Origin: Marinobacter sp. ANT_B65 | Lineage (GTDB): Bacteria; Pseudomonadota; Gammaproteobacteria; Pseudomonadales; Oleiphilaceae | Direction of reading: 5' to 3' | Assembly (NCBI RefSeq): GCF_002407605.1 | Contig: NZ_NXGV01000001.1 | Location: forward strand, 248,643-312,642 | DNA: 64,000 nucleotides | Translations under genes and position numbers: made by a program | Notes under the pieces: model-generated | What the model saw: the letters and a program-made list of their open reading frames with translations, nothing else | The model's database searches: none | Told to the model about the DNA's origin: nothing | Shown: positions 43,005-52,955 of the stretch, piece by piece | How the letters are laid out: every line of letters begins with the position of its first letter | Numbering within the stretch: position 1 is the first letter of the stretch

Positions 43005-44551
43005 CCGATTTTGACCAGACTGTGCCCGGTCATTTCCTTCGGTTGATCAAGGCCCATCAAGGTGAGCAGGGATGGTGCCACATCGCTCAGACTGCCGCCG
43101 TCCTTCAGGCATATCTGGCGGCTACCCGTGTAGACAAGGGGAACCGGGCCAATAGTGTGAGCGGTGTGAACCTGGCCAGAGCTGGGGTCTGTCATCTGCT
43201 CGCAGTTGCCGTGGTCGGCGGTTATCAGCGCCTGGCCATCCACTTCGTCCAGTGCTTCGACTACGCGTTGCACACACTTGTCCAGGCATTCTGCGGCCTT
43301 GATGGCAGCATCCAGTTTGCCGGTATGACCAACCATGTCTCCGTTGGCATAGTTGCACACCACCAGGTCGTATTTGCCGCTCTTGATGGCTTCCACCAGC
43401 TTGTCGGTGACTTCCGGAGCGCTCATTTCAGGTTGAAGATCGTAGGTGGCTACCTTGGGAGAGGGCACCAGAATCCGGTCTTCGCCGGCAAAGGGTGTCT
43501 CCAGGCCGCCATTAAAGAAGAAGGTAACGTGTGCGTACTTTTCCGTTTCTGCAATGCGAAGCTGGGTTTTGCCCAGTCCGGCCATATACTCGCCCAGGCC
43601 GTTGACCAGTTGCTCGGGGGGGTAGGCACATGAGGCCTTGATATCTGCGGCATATTCGGTAAGCGTGACAAAGTCGGCAAGTTCCGGGTGTTTCTGGCGC
43701 TTGAACCCGTCGAAGTCCACGTCTACGAAAGCGCGAGTCATCTCCCGGGCGCGATCGGCACGGAAGTTCATGAACAATACCGCGTCGCCATCATTGATGG
43801 TGCCGGCGGGTTCGCCAGCACTCTGCATATGGGTCGGTTTTACAAACTCGTCGTTTTCGCCGCGCTCATAGGCCTGCTCCAGACCTGCAACGGGATCTGT
43901 TGCGGTGAATTCTGATTCACCCAGAGTCATCAGGTTATAGGCAGTTTCGACTCTGTCCCAGCGGTTGTCCCTGTCCATGGCAAAGTAACGGCCTACAATC
44001 GATGCTACGCGGCCTACGCCCAGGCTTTTGAGCTTTGCTGAGGCTTTTTCCAGTGAGGGGCGAGCGCTGCGAGGCGGCATGTCGCGGCCATCGAGGAACG
44101 CGTGAATATAGACTTCTTTTGCGCCCCGTGCGGCCGCAAGTTCCGCAGCTGCGAGAACGTGGTCCTCATGGCAGTGCACTCCGCCCGGTGAAAGCAGGCC
44201 CATGAGGTGAACAGCCCCACCATTGTTTATGGCTTTATCGATTGCAGAGCAGAGAGCCTTGTTTTCGTTAAAGGTACCCTCTTCCAGATCCTTGTCGATG
44301 CGCGTCAGGCTCTGATACACCACACGACCTGCGCCCAGATTCATGTGCCCGACTTCCGAATTGCCCATTTGGCCCTGAGGCAGGCCGACAAACATACCGG
44401 ATGTGTTTATGAGTGTTTTGGGCCTGGTTTCCCAGAGCTTGTCCCAGAAGGGAGTATTGGCGTTGCTGATGGCGTTGTCGGCGGCGGGGTCACGATGGCC
44501 CCAGCCGTCCAGAATTATCAGTGCTGTCGGCTTGCGCAATGCTGTCATCAT
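43001..44551 (-). CDS. gpmI: 2,3-bisphosphoglycerate-independent phosphoglycerate mutase GpmI
   Basis: A 516-residue Mn-dependent glycolytic enzyme interconverting 3- and 2-phosphoglycerate. The nucleophile Ser lies in [13 protein letters not shown], with LDGWGHR at the N-terminus and metal motifs [20 protein letters not shown] and [10 protein letters not shown]. It starts the operon gpmI-envC-ctp-yibQ. Confidence 0.97.
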   Translation of the reverse strand: MMTALRKPTALIILDGWGHRDPAADNAISNANTPFWDKLWETRPKTLINTSGMFVGLPQGQMGNSEVGHMNLGAGRVVYQSLTRIDKDLEEGTFNENKALCSAIDKAINNGGAVHLMGLLSPGGVHCHEDHVLAAAELAAARGAKEVYIHAFLDGRDMPPRSARPSLEKASAKLKSLGVGRVASIVGRYFAMDRDNRWDRVETAYNLMTLGESEFTATDPVAGLEQAYERGENDEFVKPTHMQSAGEPAGTINDGDAVLFMNFRADRAREMTRAFVDVDFDGFKRQKHPELADFVTLTEYAADIKASCAYPPEQLVNGLGEYMAGLGKTQLRIAETEKYAHVTFFFNGGLETPFAGEDRILVPSPKVATYDLQPEMSAPEVTDKLVEAIKSGKYDLVVCNYANGDMVGHTGKLDAAIKAAECLDKCVQRVVEALDEVDGQALITADHGNCEQMTDPSSGQVHTAHTIGPVPLVYTGSRQICLKDGGSLSDVAPSLLTLMGLDQPKEMTGHSLVKIG

Positions 44552-44707
44552 TCAGTCCGGAAGTAGAGTGGTGATAAGTTTTCTGAAGTAGGGGTGAAGC
44601 TTATCCATTTTTGCACTTTGAGGCCACAGTCATCGCCTGCAAGGTCACCTTCTGTCTGGCGAGCAGGCTGTGTATAATCCGCCCAAACTTATTTTCAGGG
44701 TTACCTC

Positions 44708-45124
44708 ATGGATCGGTTGTTTGAATTTGTCGTTAACCACTACATTCTGGCCTCGCTGTTTGTGGCCTTTCTGGTCGCTATTCTGATTCTGGAGTCCCGG
44801 CGTGGTGGTGCTAAAATCTCTGCCCAGGCTGCGGTAAGCCTGATTAACCGGGATGAAGCCATAGTGGTTGATATCCGTGACCGTAAAGAGTTTGGCGAGG
44901 GGCGCATCACAGGTTCGGTCAATATTCCTCTGAACAGCCTGAAGAGCCGCGCCTCTGAACTGAAGAAGCATCAGGACAAGCGGATCATCGTAGCAGACAA
45001 GATGGGCCAGCATTCCGCCATGGCGGTCAAGCAGCTCAACGCCGAGGGTTATGCTAATGTGGTGCGCCTGAATGGGGGCGTTGCCGACTGGAGAGCCAGC
45101 AATCTGCCGCTGGTGAAAAAATAG
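44708..45124 (+). CDS. Membrane-anchored rhodanese-like protein (YibN type) lacking the catalytic cysteine
   Basis: A 138-residue protein with an N-terminal membrane helix (about 10-29) and a rhodanese domain (40-135: VVDIRDRKEFGEGRITGSVNIPL). The loop that normally holds Cys reads D97-KMG-QHS, so sulfur transfer is unlikely. It lies between gpmI and secB as yibN does in enterics. A perfect TATAAT -10 is at 44673-44678. Confidence 0.88.
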   Translation: MDRLFEFVVNHYILASLFVAFLVAILILESRRGGAKISAQAAVSLINRDEAIVVDIRDRKEFGEGRITGSVNIPLNSLKSRASELKKHQDKRIIVADKMGQHSAMAVKQLNAEGYANVVRLNGGVADWRASNLPLVKK

Positions 45125-45278
45125 CAGGTGCTGCCGCAGAGCTTGATCTGAGCGTCTATCTGCCGCACTGTTTTGGATTAGGCGCCCCGCCAGACAGAAG
45201 ACTGTTCCGGCAAATGCAAATATATAATGGGCTATTGGCCCACTCTAAGACTCGCTACAAAAACCGAAAGGATTGAAC

Positions 45279-45782
45279 ATGGCTGAGAATCAGCAAGCCG
45301 CCGCAGGCAATGAAAACCAGAACCAAGCCCAGTTTGCGCTTCAGCGTATTTATGTGAAGGATCTCTCTTTTGAGTCCCCGAACTCTCCTATGGTATTTCA
45401 GGAACAGTGGAAGCCACAGGTAAGTCTGGACCTGAACACTGCTCATACAAAAGTCAGTGATAATCAGTATGAAGTAGTGCTGTCCCTGACCGTTACAACG
45501 AAAATAGACGAGAAAGTTGCTTATCTTGTTGAGATTCAGCAGGCCGGTGTGTTTGTCGTATCTGGCATTGAAGGGCCACAACTCGGGCAGATGCTGGGTG
45601 CATACTGCCCGACTATTTTGTTCCCCTACGCCCGTGAAGCAATCGACGGTGTGGTTAACAAAGGCAGCTTCCCGGCGTTGATGCTGGCACCGGTTAATTT
45701 CGATGCGATCTATGCCCAGGCGCTTCAGCGTAAGCAGGAAGAGGCTGCTGGTGAAGCAGGAGAAGAGCAAAAGACTCACTGA
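45279..45782 (+). CDS. secB: Protein-export chaperone SecB
   Basis: A 167-residue tetrameric chaperone that keeps preproteins unfolded and hands them to SecA. Conserved blocks QRIYVKDLSFESPN, VSLTVT-like strands, GPQLGQMLGAYCPTILFPYARE and the acidic C-terminal tail are present. The ATG at 45279 follows CCGAAAGGATTGAAC; a TTG 6 bp upstream is less likely. A TATAAT -10 is at 45223-45228. Confidence 0.96.
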   Translation: MAENQQAAAGNENQNQAQFALQRIYVKDLSFESPNSPMVFQEQWKPQVSLDLNTAHTKVSDNQYEVVLSLTVTTKIDEKVAYLVEIQQAGVFVVSGIEGPQLGQMLGAYCPTILFPYAREAIDGVVNKGSFPALMLAPVNFDAIYAQALQRKQEEAAGEAGEEQKTH

Positions 45783-45810
45783 TTGCTCGCACCAAGCTTG
45801 CTCTCCACAC

Positions 45811-45838
45811 AGCCCGGCATCGCCGGGCTGTTCTGTTT
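45811..45838 (+). terminator. Rho-independent terminator after secB
   Basis: AGCCCGGC-ATC-GCCGGGCT followed by GTTCTGTTT, 29 bp after the secB stop. Confidence 0.85.
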
Positions 45839-45892
45839 CTGGGCCGTTATTTTCCCGGTTTATCCTTTCTGTGCTATTCCTTTCCTTCAACT

Positions 45893-45911
45893 AAGAATAA
45901 AACTCATTATC
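45893..45911. promoter_or_regulatory. Fur-box-like operator of the haem operon
   Basis: AAGAATAAAACTCATTATC matches 14 of 19 bases of the Fur consensus, with a perfect right half TCATTATC. It lies about 55 bp before the TonB-receptor start in an AT-rich region. Confidence 0.6.
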
Positions 45912-45963
45912 AAAAGCTTGATTTAAGTTAATAAATAAATAAGAATCTGTCGCATTCGTATTA

Positions 45964-47991
45964 ATGTTTGCGAGGTTCGCTTTGATATCTTCTGCTTTTC
46001 GATTGCCGGCTTCTGGCATGTGCTCACTTGTGTTGTTCTCCATGGCCATGGGCCCCGAGGCCGCCTATGCCACCAGTTATCTGGATGAGCTGGTGGTGAC
46101 CGGAACGCGCAGTGAGCGAACGGTTCTCGACACCCCCGTGCGTACTGAAGTTGTTACTGACAGAGAGATAGAAAGCACCCACGCCCGCAATCTTAAAGAA
46201 GCTTTGATTAACGTGCCGGGCCTGCAGTTGCGGGAAATACATGGTAAGCCAGGTTATGAAGTGTGGCTGCAGGGTATTGATGCCGACCGTGTGCTCGTGC
46301 TGGTGGATGGCATGCCCCTGAGCGCAACGACTGGCTCTGCTATAGATGTAAGCCAGCTTGCAGTGCTGGATATCGAGCGGATTGAGGTGGTGAAAGGCGC
46401 AGTTTCGGCTCAGTACGGCAGTGCAGCTATGGGCGGGGTTGTTAATGTAATTACCCGTGGTGTGGACTCCGGAGTCAAAGGAACCTTCTCTGCTGATGCC
46501 GGTACTTACGGTGACCAGAATCCCTCCGGAGAGAAATGGGATGCTGCCCGCTACAGCGGCCGCGCGGCGGTCTCTGCCGGTAATGAACAGTGGGGCGTGC
46601 GGGTGTCCGGTTCATCGCAGCACTCTGATGGCATCGACCCGGAGCCGGAAACCTGGGACCGCCCCGGGGATGAGTACGATCGCAACGACGCGACGGTACG
46701 AGTGGATTGGCAGCCGGCAGAGAACAACAGGCTTTCCTGGTCAGGTTCGGTATTTGATGAGAATTCCAGTTCCCGGTACAGCACGCTTCCCGGGGGCACC
46801 ATCAATCAGGGTAAAGACGAAGAAGTGCGTCGTCTCAGAACTACCCTGACTGGCGATCATAGTGATGGCAATGGATTGCGCGGGCATTGGGCATTGCTGC
46901 ATGAGCAGCTGAGTGATGATACCTCCAAGTATTCTGTCGCTGGCACCTTTGATCAGCGTGAGGCAGATATTTCCATCTCCCAGGCTTCCGGACATGTCGA
47001 ATCTGCGGTGGGCGACACACACAGTGTCCAGGTTGGCGCAGACCTGAGGCATGAAACGCTTGAACAGTACAAGGACGGTGTCTCAGAGCTTGCCAGCAAC
47101 GAAGAATTTTCCAGGAAGGGGTATGAACTTTGGGCACAGGATACCTGGTTTGTGTTGGACAACCTGGAGATCGTCAGCGGCCTGCGTGGGCAGCGGGATT
47201 CGGACTTTGGTAATCATCTGGCTCCCAAGATCAATGCCCGTCTTGGTTTTGAAGATGGCGTGGGGTTTGACAGTTTTCTGCGAGCAGGTGTGGGTTCAGG
47301 CTATCGTGTTCCCAACCTGAAAGAGCGTCACTACCGTTTTGACCACAGTGAGTTGGGGTACATCGTTAATGGTAACCCCGACCTGGAAGCCGAATCATCT
47401 GTTAGCTATCAACTGGGTATTGGCGGCCATTATGAAAAGAAGATTTGGTTTGATGTAAACGGTTTTTTCAATGATATCGATGAGCTGATTCAAACCGGTG
47501 CAGACCAGGAGGCAACGGATGCGCGCACGGACAATGTTCAGGTCTACAGCTACAGCAACGTTGATCAGGCCCGTACATGGGGCGTTGAGTCGACAGTAGG
47601 TTGGGAAATCTCCGAAGGCTGGTGCATATCTGCCGGGTATACCTGGACCGAAACAGAAGATGTGGCAACGGGCTATGACCTCAATAACCGCCCAAAACAC
47701 CAGCTGCAGGTTTCTATAGATGGCCTGACAGGTTTGCAGGGCTTGTCATGGTCTGTAAGAGCCCGTAACCAGAGCTCTGAATACGTTGATGCCTCTCAGG
47801 ATAGAAAATCCCCCGCTTATAGCTCTGTCGATTTCAAGCTCAATTACCGGCTCATCCCTGAACTAAAGTTGTTTGCGGGCATAGACAACCTTACTGACAC
47901 CCAGCGCGACTTTTCCGATCCTGACGACTTCCAGCCCATTGCCGGTAGATTTCTCTATACCGGTTTCTCTATGACTCTTGGCAGCCAATGA
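45964..47991 (+). CDS. TonB-dependent haem/haemoglobin receptor
   Basis: A 675-residue outer-membrane receptor: signal peptide to about residue 37, a TonB-box-like DELVVTGTRS, plug domain (about 45-160, with IDADRVLVLVDGMPL and ERIEVVKGAVSAQYGSAAMGGVVNVIT) and a beta-barrel ending in F-S-M-T-L-G-S-Q. The ATG has a poor ribosome-binding site; an internal ATG at 46018 is possible. First gene of the haem operon, so haem or a haem protein is the likely ligand. Confidence 0.9.
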   Translation: MFARFALISSAFRLPASGMCSLVLFSMAMGPEAAYATSYLDELVVTGTRSERTVLDTPVRTEVVTDREIESTHARNLKEALINVPGLQLREIHGKPGYEVWLQGIDADRVLVLVDGMPLSATTGSAIDVSQLAVLDIERIEVVKGAVSAQYGSAAMGGVVNVITRGVDSGVKGTFSADAGTYGDQNPSGEKWDAARYSGRAAVSAGNEQWGVRVSGSSQHSDGIDPEPETWDRPGDEYDRNDATVRVDWQPAENNRLSWSGSVFDENSSSRYSTLPGGTINQGKDEEVRRLRTTLTGDHSDGNGLRGHWALLHEQLSDDTSKYSVAGTFDQREADISISQASGHVESAVGDTHSVQVGADLRHETLEQYKDGVSELASNEEFSRKGYELWAQDTWFVLDNLEIVSGLRGQRDSDFGNHLAPKINARLGFEDGVGFDSFLRAGVGSGYRVPNLKERHYRFDHSELGYIVNGNPDLEAESSVSYQLGIGGHYEKKIWFDVNGFFNDIDELIQTGADQEATDARTDNVQVYSYSNVDQARTWGVESTVGWEISEGWCISAGYTWTETEDVATGYDLNNRPKHQLQVSIDGLTGLQGLSWSVRARNQSSEYVDASQDRKSPAYSSVDFKLNYRLIPELKLFAGIDNLTDTQRDFSDPDDFQPIAGRFLYTGFSMTLGSQ

Positions 47992-48026
47992 CTGCCACCC
48001 TTATTTCAGCAAAAAGGAACCATGAT

Positions 48027-49169
48027 ATGGCTCAGCACAAACTGAAGTACCTGGCGCCCGCCCTTGGTCTGATGATGACCGCGTGTGGCGGTGGCAGTGA
48101 AAACAAGATGGCCGGAGAAACAGGCGAAGGGGGGGCGGAAGATAAGGATTACAGTCAGCAAGTGATTGATGCAATGACTGAAACCCGGTATCTGAACCTG
48201 GCAACCGGAGAGACGGTTGCCAGTGATGGCGATTGGCACCTGGCCTTCAATCGCACCAGCGTGTTGCTTAACTCCGGGGATTCTGGGAATGGCAGTGTTG
48301 CGGGCGCTGTGGGGGATGAGCAGGCGGAGTTTTACGATGTCGCCGGTGACCCGGATCTTAACAAGTTTATTGGCGCAACAGCGGATGGCGAGCTTGATCA
48401 TCTCAAGGATTCATTTCCTGTGCCCGAAAGCTGGACGTCTGATGGCGTGGTCTATGCGTTTGGAGATGGCTGGTCGGTATATGGAGAGGGAGGCGTTATT
48501 TCAGAGGTTCCCGATATAGGGTATCTGGTTCGTTCCGCTGAAGGGGACAGCTATGCCCGAATGCGGATTATGGATTTTAATTTTCCGACCAGATCCGGTG
48601 GTGGTATTGAGAGCTTCGACCTGGAATTTGAAGTTCAGAGTGCTGGAACCACGCAACTCTCAGGTACAACGATACATTTCAATGAGCCGCAAGGGTATGA
48701 CGGCGGCGATGCCTGTTTCGATTTCGACGCCAATGCAGCGGTCGACTGTTCAACTTCGGATACCTGGGATGTTCTGGTCGGTTTTTCTGATCGTGAGTGG
48801 TATCTCAAAACCAACAGTGGGCCGTCCGGGTCTGGGCAGGGTGGAGCACTTGGCCCGATTCCCTGGTCAGAGTTATCAGCATACACGAGCGCAACGATTG
48901 ACAATGCAACAGGTGAATCTCTTGCCCAGGCCTACTCATCAGACTCTACGGGCGGCCTGTTCACAGATAACGGCTGGTACGCCTATAACCTTCAGGGAGC
49001 CCATAAACTATGGCCCAACTTCCGTGTATATCTCATCGACAGTGACTCCGAAGATGCTTCGGCGCCGGTATACGCAGTGCAGATTATCAATTACTACGGG
49101 GCTGACGGTAACAGTGGCCAGCCTGAAATCCGTTGGAAAGAAATCAGCCTGACAACCGGGGAGAATTGA
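48027..49169 (+). CDS. hmuY: HmuY-like haem-binding lipoprotein
   Basis: A 380-residue lipoprotein: the ATG at 48027 follows AAAAAGGAACC and gives a lipobox with C20 (LMMTACGGG). The body has repeated TRYLNLATGE, DWHLAFNRT and TRSGGGIESFDLEF segments typical of the HmuY family, first known from Porphyromonas, which captures haem for a TonB receptor. Placed directly after the receptor gene. Confidence 0.82.
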   Translation: MAQHKLKYLAPALGLMMTACGGGSENKMAGETGEGGAEDKDYSQQVIDAMTETRYLNLATGETVASDGDWHLAFNRTSVLLNSGDSGNGSVAGAVGDEQAEFYDVAGDPDLNKFIGATADGELDHLKDSFPVPESWTSDGVVYAFGDGWSVYGEGGVISEVPDIGYLVRSAEGDSYARMRIMDFNFPTRSGGGIESFDLEFEVQSAGTTQLSGTTIHFNEPQGYDGGDACFDFDANAAVDCSTSDTWDVLVGFSDREWYLKTNSGPSGSGQGGALGPIPWSELSAYTSATIDNATGESLAQAYSSDSTGGLFTDNGWYAYNLQGAHKLWPNFRVYLIDSDSEDASAPVYAVQIINYYGADGNSGQPEIRWKEISLTTGEN

Positions 49170-49170
49170 G

Positions 49171-50247
49171 ATGGAAGCACTGGCGACTCAATCTGAAATG
49201 TCTCTTGCCCAGCGCTGGCAGCAACTGCTTGAGGAGCAGCCCGGCCTGCGTATTCGTAACGCAGCTGAAGCTCTCGGTGTCAGCGAACTGGAGCTCTTGT
49301 TCAGTCGCAGCGATGGCGTACAGCCATTGAAGCGGGAGTTCGGAGCGCTGATGTCGGCAATGGATGATGTGGGTGATGTGATGATTCTTACCCGCAACAA
49401 CCAGGTTGTGCATGAAGTAACCGCTACGTTCAAAAAGTTCACGGTGGCCGGAAAAGGGGCCATGGGGCTTGCGGTGGGGGATATTGATATACGGGTATTT
49501 CTTAACCAGTGGGCGCACGGCTATCTGGTGACAGAACGTACCGGTAAAACTACCCGGGAAAGCCTGCAGTTTTTCAGCGATCACGGGGCCGCTCTGCACA
49601 AGATCTATAAAACGGGCACAACAAATACAGATGCCTGGGATCTTCTTTTGCGAAGCTATCTCGACAACGAACAGCCGTTTCCGGAGCTCTTGGCTGCGCC
49701 GGTGCGTGAGCCGCGGGCTGATGCCGGAACGGTCGATGTTGCTGCCCTGAGCAAAGACTGGTCGGAACTCAAAGACGTTCATCATTTCCATGCAATGCTC
49801 AAACGCAACAAGGTAGACCGCCTGACGGCGGTTGAGCTGATTGGCGCGGAGTGGGTAACCCGTCTGAAAACCTCCCCCCCGGAGACCCATTCGCCTCTGG
49901 ATCAGATTCTGGAACAGGTCAGATCCAGCCGCTGTCCGATAATGGTGTTTGTGGGCAACCCCGGGATTGTCCAGATTTTCACCGGGACAGTAGATAACCT
50001 GAAGCGCACTGGCCCCTGGATGAATGTACTGGACAAGAGTTTCAACCTGCACGCCAATACCCATGGCATTTGCGACTGGTACGTTGTTCGCAGGCCGTCG
50101 GCAGATGGCATGGTGACATCGGTGGAAGGCTATAACGCACAGGGTGACATAGTGATCACCTTGTTTGGAAAGCGTAAACCGGGACAGCCGGAGTCCAAAG
50201 ACTGGCAGAGGGAAGTTGACAGGCTGGAGACTGCGCTATGCGAATGA
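49171..50247 (+). CDS. hmuS: Haem-degrading/haem-trafficking factor HmuS (HemS/ChuS family)
   Basis: A 358-residue cytosolic protein built of two homologous halves (about 25-170 and 195-345) as in HemS/ChuS. LTRNNQVVHE and HLLL-like strands of the first half and GNPGIVQIFTG of the second are visible. It binds imported haem and may open the ring. It starts 1 bp after hmuY. Confidence 0.92.
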   Translation: MEALATQSEMSLAQRWQQLLEEQPGLRIRNAAEALGVSELELLFSRSDGVQPLKREFGALMSAMDDVGDVMILTRNNQVVHEVTATFKKFTVAGKGAMGLAVGDIDIRVFLNQWAHGYLVTERTGKTTRESLQFFSDHGAALHKIYKTGTTNTDAWDLLLRSYLDNEQPFPELLAAPVREPRADAGTVDVAALSKDWSELKDVHHFHAMLKRNKVDRLTAVELIGAEWVTRLKTSPPETHSPLDQILEQVRSSRCPIMVFVGNPGIVQIFTGTVDNLKRTGPWMNVLDKSFNLHANTHGICDWYVVRRPSADGMVTSVEGYNAQGDIVITLFGKRKPGQPESKDWQREVDRLETALCE

Positions 50248-51086
50248 ATACCCTGGTAGCTTTTTTTGCTGCCTGCCTGTCGTTTTCCATGATGGCGCAA
50301 GCCGGACAGCCGAGAATTGTCAGTGCTGACGGCAGTATCACGGAAACGGTCTACGCCTTGGGGGCGGAGGAAAGTCTGGTGGGTGTGGATACTACCAGTA
50401 ACTATCCGCCGGAGGTGCGGTCGCAGCCACGGGTGGGCTATTTGAGAGCTTTGCCATTTGAGGGTGTACTGGCATTGCGCCCGGATGTACTCCTTACAAC
50501 TATGGAGGCTGCTCCGGACAGAACCCTTGAGCGGCTGAAGCAGGCCGGGGTGGAGGTGATCCAGCTACCTGTTGCACGTTCGCCTCAGGACACCATGGCG
50601 CGTATTCGTGAGGTTGGCCGGGTTCTTGGCAAGGGCCCGGAGGCAGGAGCCATGGCTGCGGATATTCAGAAAAGAATTGAGCGCATTGGCATCAATACTC
50701 AAGGCAAGCCAGCGCAAGTGTTGTTTCTTATGGCGGCGGGGAATCACGGCGTGATGATTGCCGGCCAGGATACGGCTGCCAGTGCTCTTCTTGATGCTCT
50801 TGGGGCAGGCAATGCAATGGGCGATATGAGTGGTTATAAACCGGCAAATCGAGAGGCTCTGCTTGCCTCCCGTCCGGATGCCATTGTTGTTGCGGAATCC
50901 CGCCCTGGTCAGTTTGATATAGCTCAGTGGCCCCAGTTGGCGGCACTGGATGCGTGGAAGCAGGGCCGGTATTACGTAGGAGACAGCATGTTGCTACTCG
51001 GCTTTGGCCCCCGGCTGCCACAGGCTATGGAAGAGGTTGCGGGTGTATTGACTGAAGCCAGGCCGGTTGCCAGTGCCAGTGATTGA
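50238..51086 (+). CDS. hmuT: Haem ABC importer periplasmic binding protein HmuT
   Basis: A 282-residue class III binding protein with a signal peptide to about residue 22 (MMAQA) and RIVSADGSITETVYALGAE, the usual haem-binding protein start. It overlaps hmuS by 10 bp and hmuU by up to 20 bp. Confidence 0.93.
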   Translation: MRMNTLVAFFAACLSFSMMAQAGQPRIVSADGSITETVYALGAEESLVGVDTTSNYPPEVRSQPRVGYLRALPFEGVLALRPDVLLTTMEAAPDRTLERLKQAGVEVIQLPVARSPQDTMARIREVGRVLGKGPEAGAMAADIQKRIERIGINTQGKPAQVLFLMAAGNHGVMIAGQDTAASALLDALGAGNAMGDMSGYKPANREALLASRPDAIVVAESRPGQFDIAQWPQLAALDAWKQGRYYVGDSMLLLGFGPRLPQAMEEVAGVLTEARPVASASD

Positions 51087-52110
51087 TGGTGCTGGCCGGC
51101 TGGCACAGGGGCCGGCTTTACTGATGATCCTTGGGGCCGCGCTTGCGGTCTCTGTGGTTTCAGTTACCAGTGGCGCCTACCCTCTCTCTACGGTCGATAT
51201 TCTGGGGCTGCTGCAAGGTGATCTTGATGACGAGATTGCCCGCATGGTGCTTTTCGATGTGCGCTTACCCCGTCTGATTCTTGGTTTTCTGGTGGGCGCC
51301 GTACTGGCGGTTTCAGGTGCGATCCTGCAAGGTCTGTTCCGCAATCCGCTTGCAGACCCCGGGCTTATAGGAGTCTCTGCGGGGGCATCCCTGGCGGCGG
51401 TTGCCGTCATTGTGCTTGGCGGAACCTGGCTGGGTGGATGGCTGGATCTGGCCGGCGTGTGGGCTCTCCCGATAGCAGCGTTTGCTGGAGGTAGCGGTAC
51501 GGTTTTTCTGGCCTGGCGCATTGCCCGGAGAGCGGGCCGGACATCTGTAGCTACCCTGCTGCTGGCGGGGATTGCCATCAATGCTATTGCAGGCGCGGGT
51601 ACGGGCTTGCTGACCTTTTATTCGTCGGATGAAGAGCTGCGCTCACTGACCTTCTGGACAATGGGAAGTCTGGGGCATGCAGCCTGGGATGATGTGGCCA
51701 TGGCTGGCCCCTGGCTTTTGCTGTCATTGTGCGCTGCACCTTTTCTGGCCAGGCCACTGGATGCTTTTCTGCTTGGCGAACACGTGGTTGGCCACCTGGG
51801 TTACAACGCAGACTGGGCCAAGCGCGCCGCCGTGCTGATTGCAGGGCTTGGCGTGGGTGCGGCAGTGGCTGTCAGCGGTCTGATTGGTTTTGTAGGGCTG
51901 GTTGTGCCCCACCTGGTGCGGCAGGCACTGGGTGCAGGGCATCGGATTGTAATACCCGCAAGTGCTCTTGCCGGTGGAACATTGCTGGTGGGCGCGGATT
52001 GCCTGGCGCGGGTTGTTGTGGCTCCGGCGGAACTGCCTATCGGTTTAATGATGGCATTGATCGGTGGCCCGTTTTTCCTGTTGTTGCTACTGAGAACGAG
52101 GATAACCTGA
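51067..52110 (+). CDS. hmuU: Haem ABC importer permease HmuU
   Basis: A 347-residue FecCD-type permease with about ten membrane helices and the conserved RLPRLILGFLVGAVLAVSGAILQGLFRNPLA-type block and GLIGFVGLVVPHLVR. The start is TTG 51067 or one of the GTGs at 51073 and 51079; no strong ribosome-binding site decides. It overlaps hmuV by one base. Confidence 0.93.
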   Translation: MPVPVIDGAGRLAQGPALLMILGAALAVSVVSVTSGAYPLSTVDILGLLQGDLDDEIARMVLFDVRLPRLILGFLVGAVLAVSGAILQGLFRNPLADPGLIGVSAGASLAAVAVIVLGGTWLGGWLDLAGVWALPIAAFAGGSGTVFLAWRIARRAGRTSVATLLLAGIAINAIAGAGTGLLTFYSSDEELRSLTFWTMGSLGHAAWDDVAMAGPWLLLSLCAAPFLARPLDAFLLGEHVVGHLGYNADWAKRAAVLIAGLGVGAAVAVSGLIGFVGLVVPHLVRQALGAGHRIVIPASALAGGTLLVGADCLARVVVAPAELPIGLMMALIGGPFFLLLLLRTRIT

Positions 52111-52955
52111 TGCTTTTGCAGGTCGACGATCTGGGTATTCATCTGTCCGGCAAGCCGATTGTTGAAAGGCTTGGCTTTAAACTGGATGCCGGGGAATTAC
52201 TTGTAGTGCTCGGCCCGAATGGCGCGGGAAAATCTACGCTGCTTAAAGGGCTGGCGGGTGAACACAAGCTTGCTGCAGGGCAGGTGATGTTTGCCGGGAG
52301 GCCTATGACAAACTGGTCGAACCGGGATCTGGCGAGGCAGAGGGCTGTTATGCCCCAGAGGGTTGAGGTGAATTTCCCTCTGACGGTAGAGGAGGTTGTT
52401 CGTCTTGGCCGCCCACCCGAACCCCTGTCGCTGAGTATGCCTGTGCTTGCGGAGCTGATGGAATTGCTGGACATAGCCCATCTGCAGCACCGCCTGGTAC
52501 CTGGCCTTTCCGGCGGGGAACAGCAGCGGGTTCAGCTTGCACGGGTTCTGGCGCAGATATGGGACGCAAAGGGCCCTGTGTTGCTGCTGCTGGATGAGTG
52601 CACTTCGGCACTGGACCCGGCCCATCAGCAACAGGTGTTTTCATTGCTTCGACGACTGGCGCGTCAGAGAGGATTTGCCGTGCTGGCCGTTGCTCACGAT
52701 CTTAATCTGGCCGCCAGGTTTGCTGACCGGTTGATGTTGCTTCATCAGGGGCAAGTTCATATCGATGGACTGCCTTCGGAGGTGTTAACCGAAGGTGTGT
52801 TGGCGAAGGTTTACGGCCTGTCTGCGAGAATCCTGGAACTGGAGGAGGGCTATCCGCTGGTCATCCCACGGGACGATTCGCACAAGCCCGGTTACTCCTG
52901 GCCTTCGTTATCAAGGTTGGCGCCGGGAAATCCGAGCTGTCGCCAGGCTTCGTAA
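52110..52955 (+). CDS. hmuV: Haem ABC importer ATPase HmuV
   Basis: A 281-residue ATPase with Walker [10 protein letters not shown] (35-43), LSGGEQQR signature and [12 protein letters not shown]alker B. The ATG at 52110 overlaps the permease TGA; a longer upstream frame lies inside hmuU. Its last 64 bp overlap the convergent trmL gene, giving an extended C-terminal tail after VIPRDD. Confidence 0.92.
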   Translation: MLLQVDDLGIHLSGKPIVERLGFKLDAGELLVVLGPNGAGKSTLLKGLAGEHKLAAGQVMFAGRPMTNWSNRDLARQRAVMPQRVEVNFPLTVEEVVRLGRPPEPLSLSMPVLAELMELLDIAHLQHRLVPGLSGGEQQRVQLARVLAQIWDAKGPVLLLLDECTSALDPAHQQQVFSLLRRLARQRGFAVLAVAHDLNLAARFADRLMLLHQGQVHIDGLPSEVLTEGVLAKVYGLSARILELEEGYPLVIPRDDSHKPGYSWPSLSRLAPGNPSCRQAS

